Assembly (NCBI RefSeq): GCF_900100655.1
Contig: NZ_FNCE01000002.1
Span: 186,001 to 250,000, forward strand
DNA length: 64,000 nt
Direction: 5' to 3'
From: Limimonas halophila
GTDB lineage: Bacteria > Pseudomonadota > Alphaproteobacteria > Kiloniellales > Rhodovibrionaceae
Made by a program: the position numbers and the translations under genes. Shown one piece after another: positions 11,250 to 18,882 of this stretch (positions within the stretch are counted from its first letter, which is position 1; each line of letters starts with the position of its first letter). The notes under the pieces are model-generated. The model saw only the letters and a list, made by a program, of their open reading frames with translations. It did not search any database and was not told the DNA's origin.

Positions 11250-13112
11250 ATGTCCGTGGGAGACGACTCGTGGGACGCCCCGGCGTGGGCAGCCGCTGGT
11301 GAAACCAGCAATTCCGGGGATCGCGGGGGCCACACCTCGGCTGGGGAGCGGGAGCCCGCGAGCGGCATCCCTGATCCGCTTCCCCCTGACGAACCTCAGC
11401 ACCTGATTACTTTCGACCGCCTGACGCGGGCGATGCTTGGGCGGATGACGGGCGGCGTCTCCCCGGCGGCGCTGGCGCAGGCGTACGCCGACTGGTGGGC
11501 GCATCTCGCCACTGCGCCCGGCAAGCAGCTGCAACTGCTGCACAAAGCGCACCGCAAGAGCGTGCGCTACGCGGCGTGGCTGCCGCACGCGCCGGGCGGT
11601 CACGAATGCCCCCGCTGCATCGAACCGCTGTCCCAGGACAGGCGTTTCGAGGCAGATGCCTGGCAGGTCTTTCCCTTCAACGCGATCCACCAGGCGTTCC
11701 TGCTCACGCAGCAGTGGTGGCACAACGCCAGCACCGAGGTGCGCGGCGTACGCCAGCACCACGAGGACATCGTCGAGTTCGCCACGCGGCAGCTGCTGGA
11801 CGTGGTGCAACCCGGCAACTTTCCGGCCACCAACCCGGAAGTGATCGAGAAGACCGTGCGGGACGGCGGCACGAACTTCGTCCACGGCCACCTGAACCTC
11901 CTGGAGGACGTGAACCGCTATCTCGCCGGCGAACCGCCGGTGGGGGCGGAGACGTACGAGATCGGCCGCGACCTCGCCGTCACGCCCGGCAAGGTCGTTT
12001 TCCGCAACGCATTGATGGAACTGATCCAGTACACGCCGCAAACGGACTCCGTGGCGACGGAGCCCGTGCTGATCGTCCCGGCCTGGATCATGAAGTACTA
12101 CGTGCTCGACCTCTCGCCCCACAACTCGCTGATCCGGTGGCTCGTCGCCCAGGGATTCACCGTCTTTTGCATTTCCTGGAAGAACCCAACGAAAGACGAC
12201 TGGAACATCGGCTTCGACGACTACCGCACGCTCGGCCTTCTCGAAGCCCTGAAGGCCATGCAGACGATCGTGCCGGAGCGGCAGATTCACGCCGTCGGCT
12301 ATTGCATCGGCGGCACGCTGCTGGCCACGGCCGCCGCCCACATGGGCCGCGACGGCGAGGAGCCCTTCGCCTCGCTAACGCTCTTTGCCGCGCAGACGGA
12401 CTTCACCAACCCTGGTGAACTCGGCCTCTTCGTCGACGAGAGCCAGGTGTCCTTCCTCGAGGACATGATGTGGGACCAGGGCTACCTGGACCCCAAGCAG
12501 ATGAAGGGCGCGTTCCAGCTGCTGCGCTCCAACGACCTGGTCTGGTCGCATTTCGTCCGCGCGTACTTCATGGGCGAGCGCGAGCGCATGATCGACCTCA
12601 TGGCCTGGAACGCCGACGGCACCCGGCTGCCGTACCGCATGCACTCGGAATATCTGCGCACGTTCTACCTGCAGAACGCCTTCGCGGAGGGCCGCTACAC
12701 GATCGAGGGCGGGGCAGTGACGATGACCAACATCGACCCGCCCATCTTCGCGGTCGCCAGCGAAAAGGATCACATCGCCCCCTGGCGGTCCGTCTACAAG
12801 CTGCACCTGTTGGCAGACACGCCGGTCACCTTCGTCCTCAGCAGCGGCGGCCACAACGGCGCCATCGTCAGCGAACCCGGGCACCCGCGCCGGTCGTACA
12901 GCATCGCCACACGGCCCGCGCACGCGTCCTATCTGGAGCCGGACGGCTGGCGCGAGCAGGCCGAGCGCCACGACGGCTCCTGGTGGCCGGCTTGGCGGGA
13001 CTGGCTGCTGGCGCGGTCCAGCGGCTGGAGCAAACCGCCGGCCATGGGCGCCCCGGCCGAAGGCTATCCGCCGATCGCCGACGCACCCGGCACCTACGTC
13101 CACGAACCCTGA
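11250..13112 (+). CDS. phaC: Class I poly(R)-hydroxyalkanoic acid synthase
   Basis: A 620-residue PHA synthase that polymerises (R)-3-hydroxyacyl-CoA into storage polyester on granule surfaces. The modified lipase box GYCIGG places the catalytic Cys at residue 352. The supporting Asp is in SEKDHIAPW and the His in SSGGHNGAI. The family N-terminal domain is present (FPFNAIHQAFLLTQQWWHNA). Length matches class I enzymes, which act without PhaE or PhaR subunits. The first 45 residues are low-complexity. phaA and phaB are not in the window, but a phasin follows two genes later. The start at 11250 has no strong ribosome binding site, so the true start could be slightly downstream. Confidence 0.94.
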   Translation: MSVGDDSWDAPAWAAAGETSNSGDRGGHTSAGEREPASGIPDPLPPDEPQHLITFDRLTRAMLGRMTGGVSPAALAQAYADWWAHLATAPGKQLQLLHKAHRKSVRYAAWLPHAPGGHECPRCIEPLSQDRRFEADAWQVFPFNAIHQAFLLTQQWWHNASTEVRGVRQHHEDIVEFATRQLLDVVQPGNFPATNPEVIEKTVRDGGTNFVHGHLNLLEDVNRYLAGEPPVGAETYEIGRDLAVTPGKVVFRNALMELIQYTPQTDSVATEPVLIVPAWIMKYYVLDLSPHNSLIRWLVAQGFTVFCISWKNPTKDDWNIGFDDYRTLGLLEALKAMQTIVPERQIHAVGYCIGGTLLATAAAHMGRDGEEPFASLTLFAAQTDFTNPGELGLFVDESQVSFLEDMMWDQGYLDPKQMKGAFQLLRSNDLVWSHFVRAYFMGERERMIDLMAWNADGTRLPYRMHSEYLRTFYLQNAFAEGRYTIEGGAVTMTNIDPPIFAVASEKDHIAPWRSVYKLHLLADTPVTFVLSSGGHNGAIVSEPGHPRRSYSIATRPAHASYLEPDGWREQAERHDGSWWPAWRDWLLARSSGWSKPPAMGAPAEGYPPIADAPGTYVHEP

Positions 13113-13255
13113 GCGTTCGGGCCAGGCACCGCGCTCGCCGGTCCGCCTCATCGCAACGCCGATGTGCTGCGCCAGCCTCTTGCAATTCGGGCCGCGAGCG
13201 TGCGGGCTTCCGCCCGACGCGAACCACACGGCTGCCCGAAGGCGAGGGGAGACCC

Positions 13256-14716
13256 ATGACCGCTGACGCTGAGCTCAAGCCCGTCTGGCAGAACCACATC
13301 GCCGGTGAATGGCGTGACGGCCCGGACGGCGCCCGCATTCCCGTGGAAAATCCCGCCACCGGTGAGCGCCTGGCGGACATCGCGCGCGCCACGCCCGAGG
13401 TCGTCGACCAGGCCGTGCAGGCGGCTCGTGCGTGCACCGACAGCCGCGTGCTTCAGGACATGCACCCGGCCGAGCGTGCCCGCGTGGTCACGGACATCGG
13501 CCGCGTCCTGCGCCGCCGGCGCGAGGAAATTGCCCGCGTCGTCTGCCTGGACAGCGGCAAGAGCCTCTCGCTCGCACGCGGCGAGGTCGACGGCGCCGCC
13601 CGCTACTTCGAGTATTACGGCGGACTCGCCGACAAGATCGAGGGCCGCTACATCCCGCTGGGCAACGGCTATGTGGACTACACCATCCCGGTGCCCTACG
13701 GCGTTTCCGCCCACATCGTGCCCTGGAACTTCCCGCTGGAGATGGCGGCGCGCTCGCTGGCGCCCGCGCTGGCGGCCGGCAATGCCTGCGTCATCAAGTC
13801 CCCGGAACAGGATCCGCTCGCGGTCACCTTCATCGCCGAGGCGTGCGCGGAGCTGGGCGTGCCCACGGGCGCGGTGAACATCGTCTGCGGCTACGGCGAG
13901 GACGCGGGCGCCGCGCTGTCCGCGCACCCGGACGTCAACCAGATCGTGTTCACGGGCTCCGTCGAGACGGGGCAGGCCATCATGCGCGCGGCGGCCGACA
14001 CCGTCGTGCCCACCGTCATGGAGCTGGGCGGCAAGTCCGCCGGCATCGTCTTCCCGGACGCCGACCTGGACAACCTGACCACCAGCACGAGCTGGGGCAT
14101 CACGATGAACTCGGGCCAGGTCTGCAACGCCATGTCGCGCCTGCTCGTGCCGCGGCAGATCCGCGACGAGGTTATCGACCGCATCAAGGCCATGAGCGAG
14201 GGGCTGAGCATCGGTCCCGGCATCGAGGACAACGGCGTGACCCCGCTGATTTCCGGCGAGCATCTGGCCGAGGTCGAGGGCCACTGCCTGTCCGCGGCGC
14301 AGCAGGGCGCGCGCGAGGTCACGGGCGGCCGCCGCCTGGCGGACCGGGCGGGCCACTTCATGCCGCCCACGGTCTACGCCGACGTCGACCCGGAGATGCG
14401 CATCGCGCAGGAGGAGGTGTTCGGGCCGGTTCTGTCGGTGATGACCTACAACGAGCCGGATGAGGCCATCCGCATCGCCAACGGCACGAAATACGGCCTC
14501 GCCGCCGGCGTGTTCACCGGCGACCTCGACCGCGCCACCTGGGCGGCCGAGCGCCTCGTGGCCGGGCAGGTCTACGTCAACGACTGGTACGTGGGCGGGG
14601 TGGAAACGCCCTTCGGCGGCATGGGCAAGTCCGGCTTCGGCCGCGAGAAGGGCCAGGAGGCGCTCGCCAACTACTACCAGTCCAAGAACGTTGGGATGCG
14701 CCGACTCGCCTCCTGA
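13256..14716 (+). CDS. NAD(P)-dependent aldehyde dehydrogenase
   Basis: A 486-residue member of the aldehyde dehydrogenase superfamily, oxidising an aldehyde to its acid. Catalytic elements are intact: Asn in VPWNFPLEM, the Glu region MELGGKSAG, and the nucleophile Cys290 in NSGQVCNAMSR. The C-terminal ETPFGGMGKSGFGREKG is typical of betaine-aldehyde or gamma-aminobutyraldehyde-type enzymes, but the substrate cannot be fixed from sequence. GAGGGGAGACCC before the ATG at 13256 is a strong ribosome binding site and rules out the longer in-frame extension into phaC. It lies between phaC and a phasin, all on the plus strand with gaps of about 140-165 bp, so separate transcription is likely. Confidence 0.93.
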   Translation: MTADAELKPVWQNHIAGEWRDGPDGARIPVENPATGERLADIARATPEVVDQAVQAARACTDSRVLQDMHPAERARVVTDIGRVLRRRREEIARVVCLDSGKSLSLARGEVDGAARYFEYYGGLADKIEGRYIPLGNGYVDYTIPVPYGVSAHIVPWNFPLEMAARSLAPALAAGNACVIKSPEQDPLAVTFIAEACAELGVPTGAVNIVCGYGEDAGAALSAHPDVNQIVFTGSVETGQAIMRAAADTVVPTVMELGGKSAGIVFPDADLDNLTTSTSWGITMNSGQVCNAMSRLLVPRQIRDEVIDRIKAMSEGLSIGPGIEDNGVTPLISGEHLAEVEGHCLSAAQQGAREVTGGRRLADRAGHFMPPTVYADVDPEMRIAQEEVFGPVLSVMTYNEPDEAIRIANGTKYGLAAGVFTGDLDRATWAAERLVAGQVYVNDWYVGGVETPFGGMGKSGFGREKGQEALANYYQSKNVGMRRLAS

Positions 14717-14793
14717 CGGCGCCACGCCGCCGGAAGATCGGAGCGGCTTTTCCTGGCCCAGCCCCCTTGGAGCGTACCGGCCCGGGCTTAGTT

Positions 14794-14807
14794 TTGATGC
14801 AAATCAA
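14794..14807 (+). promoter_or_regulatory. FNR/FixK-type binding site of the phasin promoter
   Basis: TTGATGCAAATCAA is an exact match to the FNR/FixK consensus TTGAT-N4-ATCAA. Its centre (14800.5) lies about 41.5 bp before the start point predicted from a -10-like TTTACT at 14830-14835, the class II activator geometry. The phasin ATG is at 14881. This predicts induction under low oxygen. The regulator itself is not in the window. Confidence 0.75.
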
Positions 14808-14880
14808 TGCCCGCGGCGGACGGAGCTCATTTACTGTCAGCGTGGACGGGTGTTCCGCGGCGAGCCAGCGAGGTGACACG

Positions 14881-15297
14881 ATGGCGCAACACGATCCGCA
14901 AGCACATTTGAGCGACGCCAGCACAATCGAAACCGATGTCGCGTCCTCCGTGCAGAAGGCGCTGGAAACCAACGGCCGAATCGGCGCCGCGTGGCTGGAC
15001 GGCGTGTCGCGAATCAGCCGCGAATTGACGGACTTCACGGGCGATCGCTGGCGCACCGATCTGGAAACGTTCGACCAGATCTGTTCGTGCCGGAACCCCA
15101 TGAACCTCTTTTACATCCAGCTCGACTTCACGCAGCGGTTCCTCCAGGCCTATCTGGACGAGGCCGCCAAGCTGACGAAGCTGGCCGTTGAATCGGGCCT
15201 CGAATGCACCGAACCCGCTGGCGGCCCAGCGTCGGGCGAGCAAACCGCCCGGCCCGACACGAAAACCTCAGGTGCCGCCCAAGCTGACGCATCCTGA
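14881..15297 (+). CDS. Phasin-family PHA granule protein
   Basis: A 138-residue helical protein with the phasin-type core: repeated hydrophobic heptads through NGRIGAAWLDGVSRISRELTDF, and NPMNLFYIQLDFTQRFLQAYLDEAAKL at about residues 75-101 (quoted in two parts by position). The Ala/Thr/Gln-rich tail is disordered. Phasins coat polyhydroxyalkanoate granules. The link to phaC, two genes upstream, supports the assignment. The ATG at 14881 has GAGGTGACAC ahead of it, and a longer frame starting at 14767 would run through the FNR-type promoter. Expression is predicted to depend on an FNR/FixK regulator. Sequence identity to known phasins is weak by eye, so the family name rests on pattern plus context. 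Confidence 0.72.
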   Translation: MAQHDPQAHLSDASTIETDVASSVQKALETNGRIGAAWLDGVSRISRELTDFTGDRWRTDLETFDQICSCRNPMNLFYIQLDFTQRFLQAYLDEAAKLTKLAVESGLECTEPAGGPASGEQTARPDTKTSGAAQADAS

Positions 15298-15907
15298 AGC
15301 AAGCGTCGCGCGATCACAGCTTGACCTCGATTATGTTATTGCAGTGCAGCATTCACACGGGCTCTCTTCCGTGGTATTGGGTGCGCTGCAAAAAGTGCTG
15401 TCGAACCAGGGAATACCGTCCGCGTGTTCCTGCGATGGCACCAGAAGGGGTCGAGCAGGCGCACGATGGGTTGGACGCGGTGCACAACGGACCGGCCGGA
15501 ACGAGCGGGCTGGGCGCAGCTCGCCGATCCGGGACGTGCCGGCGTGCCGCGGCGGACACGCACCCGGGCCGGTGGAACAGCCGGCTCTCGCTTCGCACGT
15601 GGTGAACCGCGTCCCGTCGCCCGTCTCTCTCGTCGCAGATCCCCCAAGACGACCACAGGGTTGAACACGGCCACGGCCGCCGCGGCGGCGCGGTGGGTCG
15701 TGCGCTTTTAACGGCATGCGGTGGTTTGGCTGCGCCGGACCGCGGCGGTGTGCCGTGTCGATCGCCAGAGAGGCTTGCGGGCCGCAACCGGATGCGCGGC
15801 CGGGAACCGCGCGCGTCCTGCTGCGGGGAGGCATCGCACCACAGGCTCAATGACGGGACCGCGCGCGGCCGTGTGGCTCGCGGTGGTCGCCAGCGAGAGG
15901 AGGATTC
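15298..15907. other. Non-coding stretch between phasin and SDR genes
   Basis: About 610 bp with no convincing coding sequence on either strand: the open frames here have basic, Arg/Pro-rich translations typical of GC-rich non-coding DNA. The only signal seen is TTGCAGTGCAG at 15339-15349, a near match to the CTGC-N3-GCAG sites bound by PhaR repressors of PHA genes. No terminator with a clear T run was found. Confidence 0.5.
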
Positions 15908-16669
15908 ATGGCACGGGTTCAGGACAAGGTCGCCATCGTCACCGGCGGCGGCACCGGGATCGGCGAGGCGACCGCGGAGCTGCTCGCCAGCGAAGGCGCG
16001 ACCGTCGTCATCACCGACATCAAGGCCGACAAGGGTCAGGAGGTGGCCCAGCGCATCGGCCGCGGCACCACGTTCGTCGAGGCCGACGTGTCCAGCGAGT
16101 CGGACTGGCAAGCGCTGATGGACAAGGTGCTCACCGATCACGGACGGCTGGACATCCTGGTGAACAACGCCGGCGTCGGCATTCCCAAGAACGTCGAGGA
16201 GACGACGCTCGAGGACTGGCGCTTCGTCATGAACGCCAACCTGGACGGCGTTTTCCTGGGCACGCGCTACGCCATCCAGGCCATGAAGGAGAGCGGCGGC
16301 GGCTCGATCGTCAACATGTCCTCGATCGAGGGCCTCGTGGGCGACTCGCGCCTGACCGCCTACAACGCCAGCAAGTCGGGTGTGATCGGGCTGTCCAAGT
16401 CGTCGGCCCTGCACTGCGCGCAACAGGGCCTGGGCATCCGCGTGAACACCGTCCATCCGGGCTTCATCTGGACGAAGATGGTGCGGGGCTTCGTCAAGTC
16501 GCAGGACGATCCGGACGAGGCCAAGAAGGACCTGGAGTCCAAGCACGCGCTGGGCCACTTGGGCGAGCCGTACGACATCGCCTACGGCGTGCTCTACCTC
16601 GCCTCGGACGAATCGAAGTTCGTCACCGGCACCGAGCTGGTGATCGACGGCGGCTACACCGCCCAATAG
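15908..16669 (+). CDS. Short-chain dehydrogenase/reductase
   Basis: A 253-residue classical SDR oxidoreductase. It has the cofactor motif TGGGTGIG at about residues 12-19, NNAGVG at about 89-94, and a catalytic triad of Ser (NMSS, about 139), Tyr152 and Lys156 (YNASK). Asp in ITDIKADKG after beta-2 suggests NAD(H) preference. The C-terminal LASDESKFVTGTELVIDGGY is standard for the family. Closest in style to cyclopentanol/hydroxysteroid and 3-hydroxyacyl dehydrogenases; the substrate is not determinable. AGAGAGGAGGATTC before the ATG is a strong ribosome binding site. It is the last gene of the plus-strand run and converges with the FAD oxidase gene. Confidence 0.93.
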   Translation: MARVQDKVAIVTGGGTGIGEATAELLASEGATVVITDIKADKGQEVAQRIGRGTTFVEADVSSESDWQALMDKVLTDHGRLDILVNNAGVGIPKNVEETTLEDWRFVMNANLDGVFLGTRYAIQAMKESGGGSIVNMSSIEGLVGDSRLTAYNASKSGVIGLSKSSALHCAQQGLGIRVNTVHPGFIWTKMVRGFVKSQDDPDEAKKDLESKHALGHLGEPYDIAYGVLYLASDESKFVTGTELVIDGGYTAQ

Positions 16670-16732
16670 CTTCGGATTTCCGCACTCGGCGGTGCTGCCG
16701 GCGGCGTTCCGGGCACCGCCGGGATGCGAGTT

Positions 16733-17848
16733 TCACATCGGTGTGTCGGGCGCATGGCCCGCAAGCCAGGTGGCGAACGCACCCGCCGCGTAGTCGCCGT
16801 CGGCGACGGCCCGCAGGCGCTCTCCGATGAGCGGGCCGAACTTGAAACCGTGCCCGGAAAACCCGGCCAACACGAGGCCTCTGGCCGCAGGCTCGGCGAT
16901 GAAGCGCGAGTCGGGCGCCACGGTGTAGAAGCAGGTACGCCCCTCCCGAACGCCGCAATCGGCGACACCCGGCACGCGGGCACGGACGTGCTCGATCAGC
17001 GCGGTCAGCTCGGCCCGCGTGGGCTCGCGGTCGCGGTCCGGCTCGCCTTCCAGCGTGAAGCTGTGGTCGCCCACCTTCAGCGGCTCGCCGAGGACCGGCG
17101 GCACCGCGTACGTCCCCGATTCCGGCCCGATGTCCAGCACGATGGGCATGCCGTCCCAGGCGGGGCGTTGATCCGCCGGCAGATCCAGGGTGCAGACGAG
17201 CTGGCGAGAGGGCGTGACGCGATCGGCCAGCTCGGGCGCCAGTCGGCCCGTCCAGGGGCCGGCCGCCACCAGCACCCAGTCGGCTTCGTGCCGCGTGCCG
17301 TCGGCCAGGATCACCGTGCCGGCTTCGGGGTCCGCGCGGGCGACAGGCGTTTCCGCGCGCACCGTTCCGCCAAGCCGCGCCACGTGATGGCCCAGATCGC
17401 GGACGATGCGTTCCGCGTGCAGCACGCCGCCGGTATCGGCGAGATACGCCTCGCCGACTCCGTCGAGCGACAGGGGAGGGTAGCGCGCCGCCGCCTTGTC
17501 CAGCGAGAGCGGCATCGCGGGGCGGTTGAGCCACGCGAGCGTTTCGGCGCAGTCCGTCGCCCAGCTCGAGCCGGGCCGGGCCAACAGCAGCGTCCCCATC
17601 TCCACGTGGTGGCGCACGCCCAAATCGGCCCAAAGCCGCTCCCAGGCCGCGTAGGCATCGTCCACCATCGCCGCGTAGCCGGGGAGGTCCGCGTAGGCGT
17701 GGCGGATCAGGCGGCTGCGGTCGACGGAGGAGGCGAGGGGATTGGGCACCGGCCCCTGCTCGAACACCGTCACGCTGTGACCGGCCGCGGCAAGAGTGCG
17801 CGCCGCCGACAGCCCGACGATGCCCGCGCCGACCACGGCCACGCGCAT
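16733..17848 (-). CDS. FAD-dependent amine/sarcosine-type oxidase
   Basis: A 371-residue flavoprotein of the DAO / monomeric sarcosine oxidase group (SolA-like). It has VVGAGIVGLSAARTLA at residues 5-20, the substrate-domain SRLIRHAYAD, and SGHGFKFGPLIGE at about 332-344. Cys306 in GRTCFYT aligns with the cysteine that carries covalent FAD in monomeric sarcosine oxidase and N-methyltryptophan oxidase. It probably oxidises a secondary or N-methyl amino acid, giving an imine and hydrogen peroxide. It starts 3 bp after the ornithine-cyclodeaminase-family gene and is certainly in its operon. The substrate is unknown. Confidence 0.9.
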   Translation of the reverse strand: MRVAVVGAGIVGLSAARTLAAAGHSVTVFEQGPVPNPLASSVDRSRLIRHAYADLPGYAAMVDDAYAAWERLWADLGVRHHVEMGTLLLARPGSSWATDCAETLAWLNRPAMPLSLDKAAARYPPLSLDGVGEAYLADTGGVLHAERIVRDLGHHVARLGGTVRAETPVARADPEAGTVILADGTRHEADWVLVAAGPWTGRLAPELADRVTPSRQLVCTLDLPADQRPAWDGMPIVLDIGPESGTYAVPPVLGEPLKVGDHSFTLEGEPDRDREPTRAELTALIEHVRARVPGVADCGVREGRTCFYTVAPDSRFIAEPAARGLVLAGFSGHGFKFGPLIGERLRAVADGDYAAGAFATWLAGHAPDTPM

Positions 17849-17851
17849 GGC

Positions 17852-18799
17852 TCAGCCCTCGCCGGCGCGCTCGTAGGCGAGCACGGCGGCAGCAAGGTCC
17901 TCGAGCGCCGTCCCGACGGACTTGAACAGCGTGATCTCCTCGCCGCTGCGCCGGCCGGGGTGCTGCCCGCGCGTCAGCATGTAGAGGTCGGCGAGCACGT
18001 CGTGGCGCGTGATGACACCGTCCTGTAGCGGCTGAACCAGGTCGCCGCCCTCGCTCAGCGCGCCGTCGTAGGTGTCGCAGAAGACGCGCGCCCGCTGCAC
18101 CGCACGGTCGTCGGTTTCCCGCATCGTGGGCTTGAACGCGCCGACGAGATCGACGTGCTGACCGGGGCGCAGCCACTCGCCGTGCAGCGGCGGCTCGACG
18201 GCCATCGTGGCGCAACTGACCACGTCCGCCCAGCCGACGGTCTCGGCGTCCAGGGTTTCCACGGCCTCCGCCGCATAGCCCCGCGCGCTCAGCTCCGCGG
18301 CGAGGCGCCGGGATTTTTCCGGGGTGCGGCCCCAGACGCGCACCTCGCGGATGGGACGGACGCTGGCGTGGGCGTCGACCAGCTCCGGCGCCATGGCCCC
18401 TGTGCCCACCATGAGCAGCCGCGAAGCATCGTCGCGGGCGAGGTAGTCGGCGGCCAGCGCCGATGCGCCCGCGGTGCGCCGGTTGGTCATGGGCTGGCCC
18501 GCAAGCTGGCACACGGGCGTGCCCGTGGCGCCGTCGTGCAACAGGTAGGTCGCCTGGACGGAGGGCAGGTTCCGGCCGGGGTTGTCGGGGAAGACCGTGG
18601 CCACCTTCACGCCCACGTACGTGCCCTGCTCCCACGCGGGCATCAGCAAAAGCGTCGCCTCCGTCCCACCGGGCACCGGGATGCCGTGATGATGGCGCGG
18701 CGGCGCGCTGGCGTCGCCCTGGAAGGCGTTCCGCAGCGCGGGCACGAGGGCGTCGTAGGTGAGCGCCGCGTCCACCACGGCGGCGGAAAGAACCTGCAT
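17852..18799 (-). CDS. Ornithine cyclodeaminase / mu-crystallin family protein
   Basis: A 315-residue NAD(P)-binding protein of the ornithine cyclodeaminase/mu-crystallin family. Family segments are YVGVKVATVFPDNPGRNLPSV (given by parts at about residues 64-84), the Rossmann motif MVGTGAMAPEL, VWGRTPEK, and VDLVGAFKPTMRE. Members act as ornithine cyclodeaminase, alanine dehydrogenase or ketimine (pyrroline-2-carboxylate) reductase. The directly coupled FAD amine oxidase favours an imino-acid reductase role in breakdown of a proline- or lysine-like compound, which is inference. The ATG at 18799 has GGGAGCACGCC before it; longer in-frame starts have no such site. A second function cannot be excluded. 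Confidence 0.88.
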   Translation of the reverse strand: MQVLSAAVVDAALTYDALVPALRNAFQGDASAPPRHHHGIPVPGGTEATLLLMPAWEQGTYVGVKVATVFPDNPGRNLPSVQATYLLHDGATGTPVCQLAGQPMTNRRTAGASALAADYLARDDASRLLMVGTGAMAPELVDAHASVRPIREVRVWGRTPEKSRRLAAELSARGYAAEAVETLDAETVGWADVVSCATMAVEPPLHGEWLRPGQHVDLVGAFKPTMRETDDRAVQRARVFCDTYDGALSEGGDLVQPLQDGVITRHDVLADLYMLTRGQHPGRRSGEEITLFKSVGTALEDLAAAVLAYERAGEG

Positions 18800-18882
18800 G
18801 GCGTGCTCCCGTCTCCTTGGCCGGGCGGAAGGATCACGCGCGGGCGCGCAGGGCGTCAACGCAGGCAAACGCCGGGCGCGCC

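Noticed and set aside
12470-13255. Upstream extension of the aldehyde dehydrogenase frame into phaC
   Set aside because: The extension overlaps the verified phaC C-terminus in another frame, and a strong ribosome binding site marks ATG 13256.
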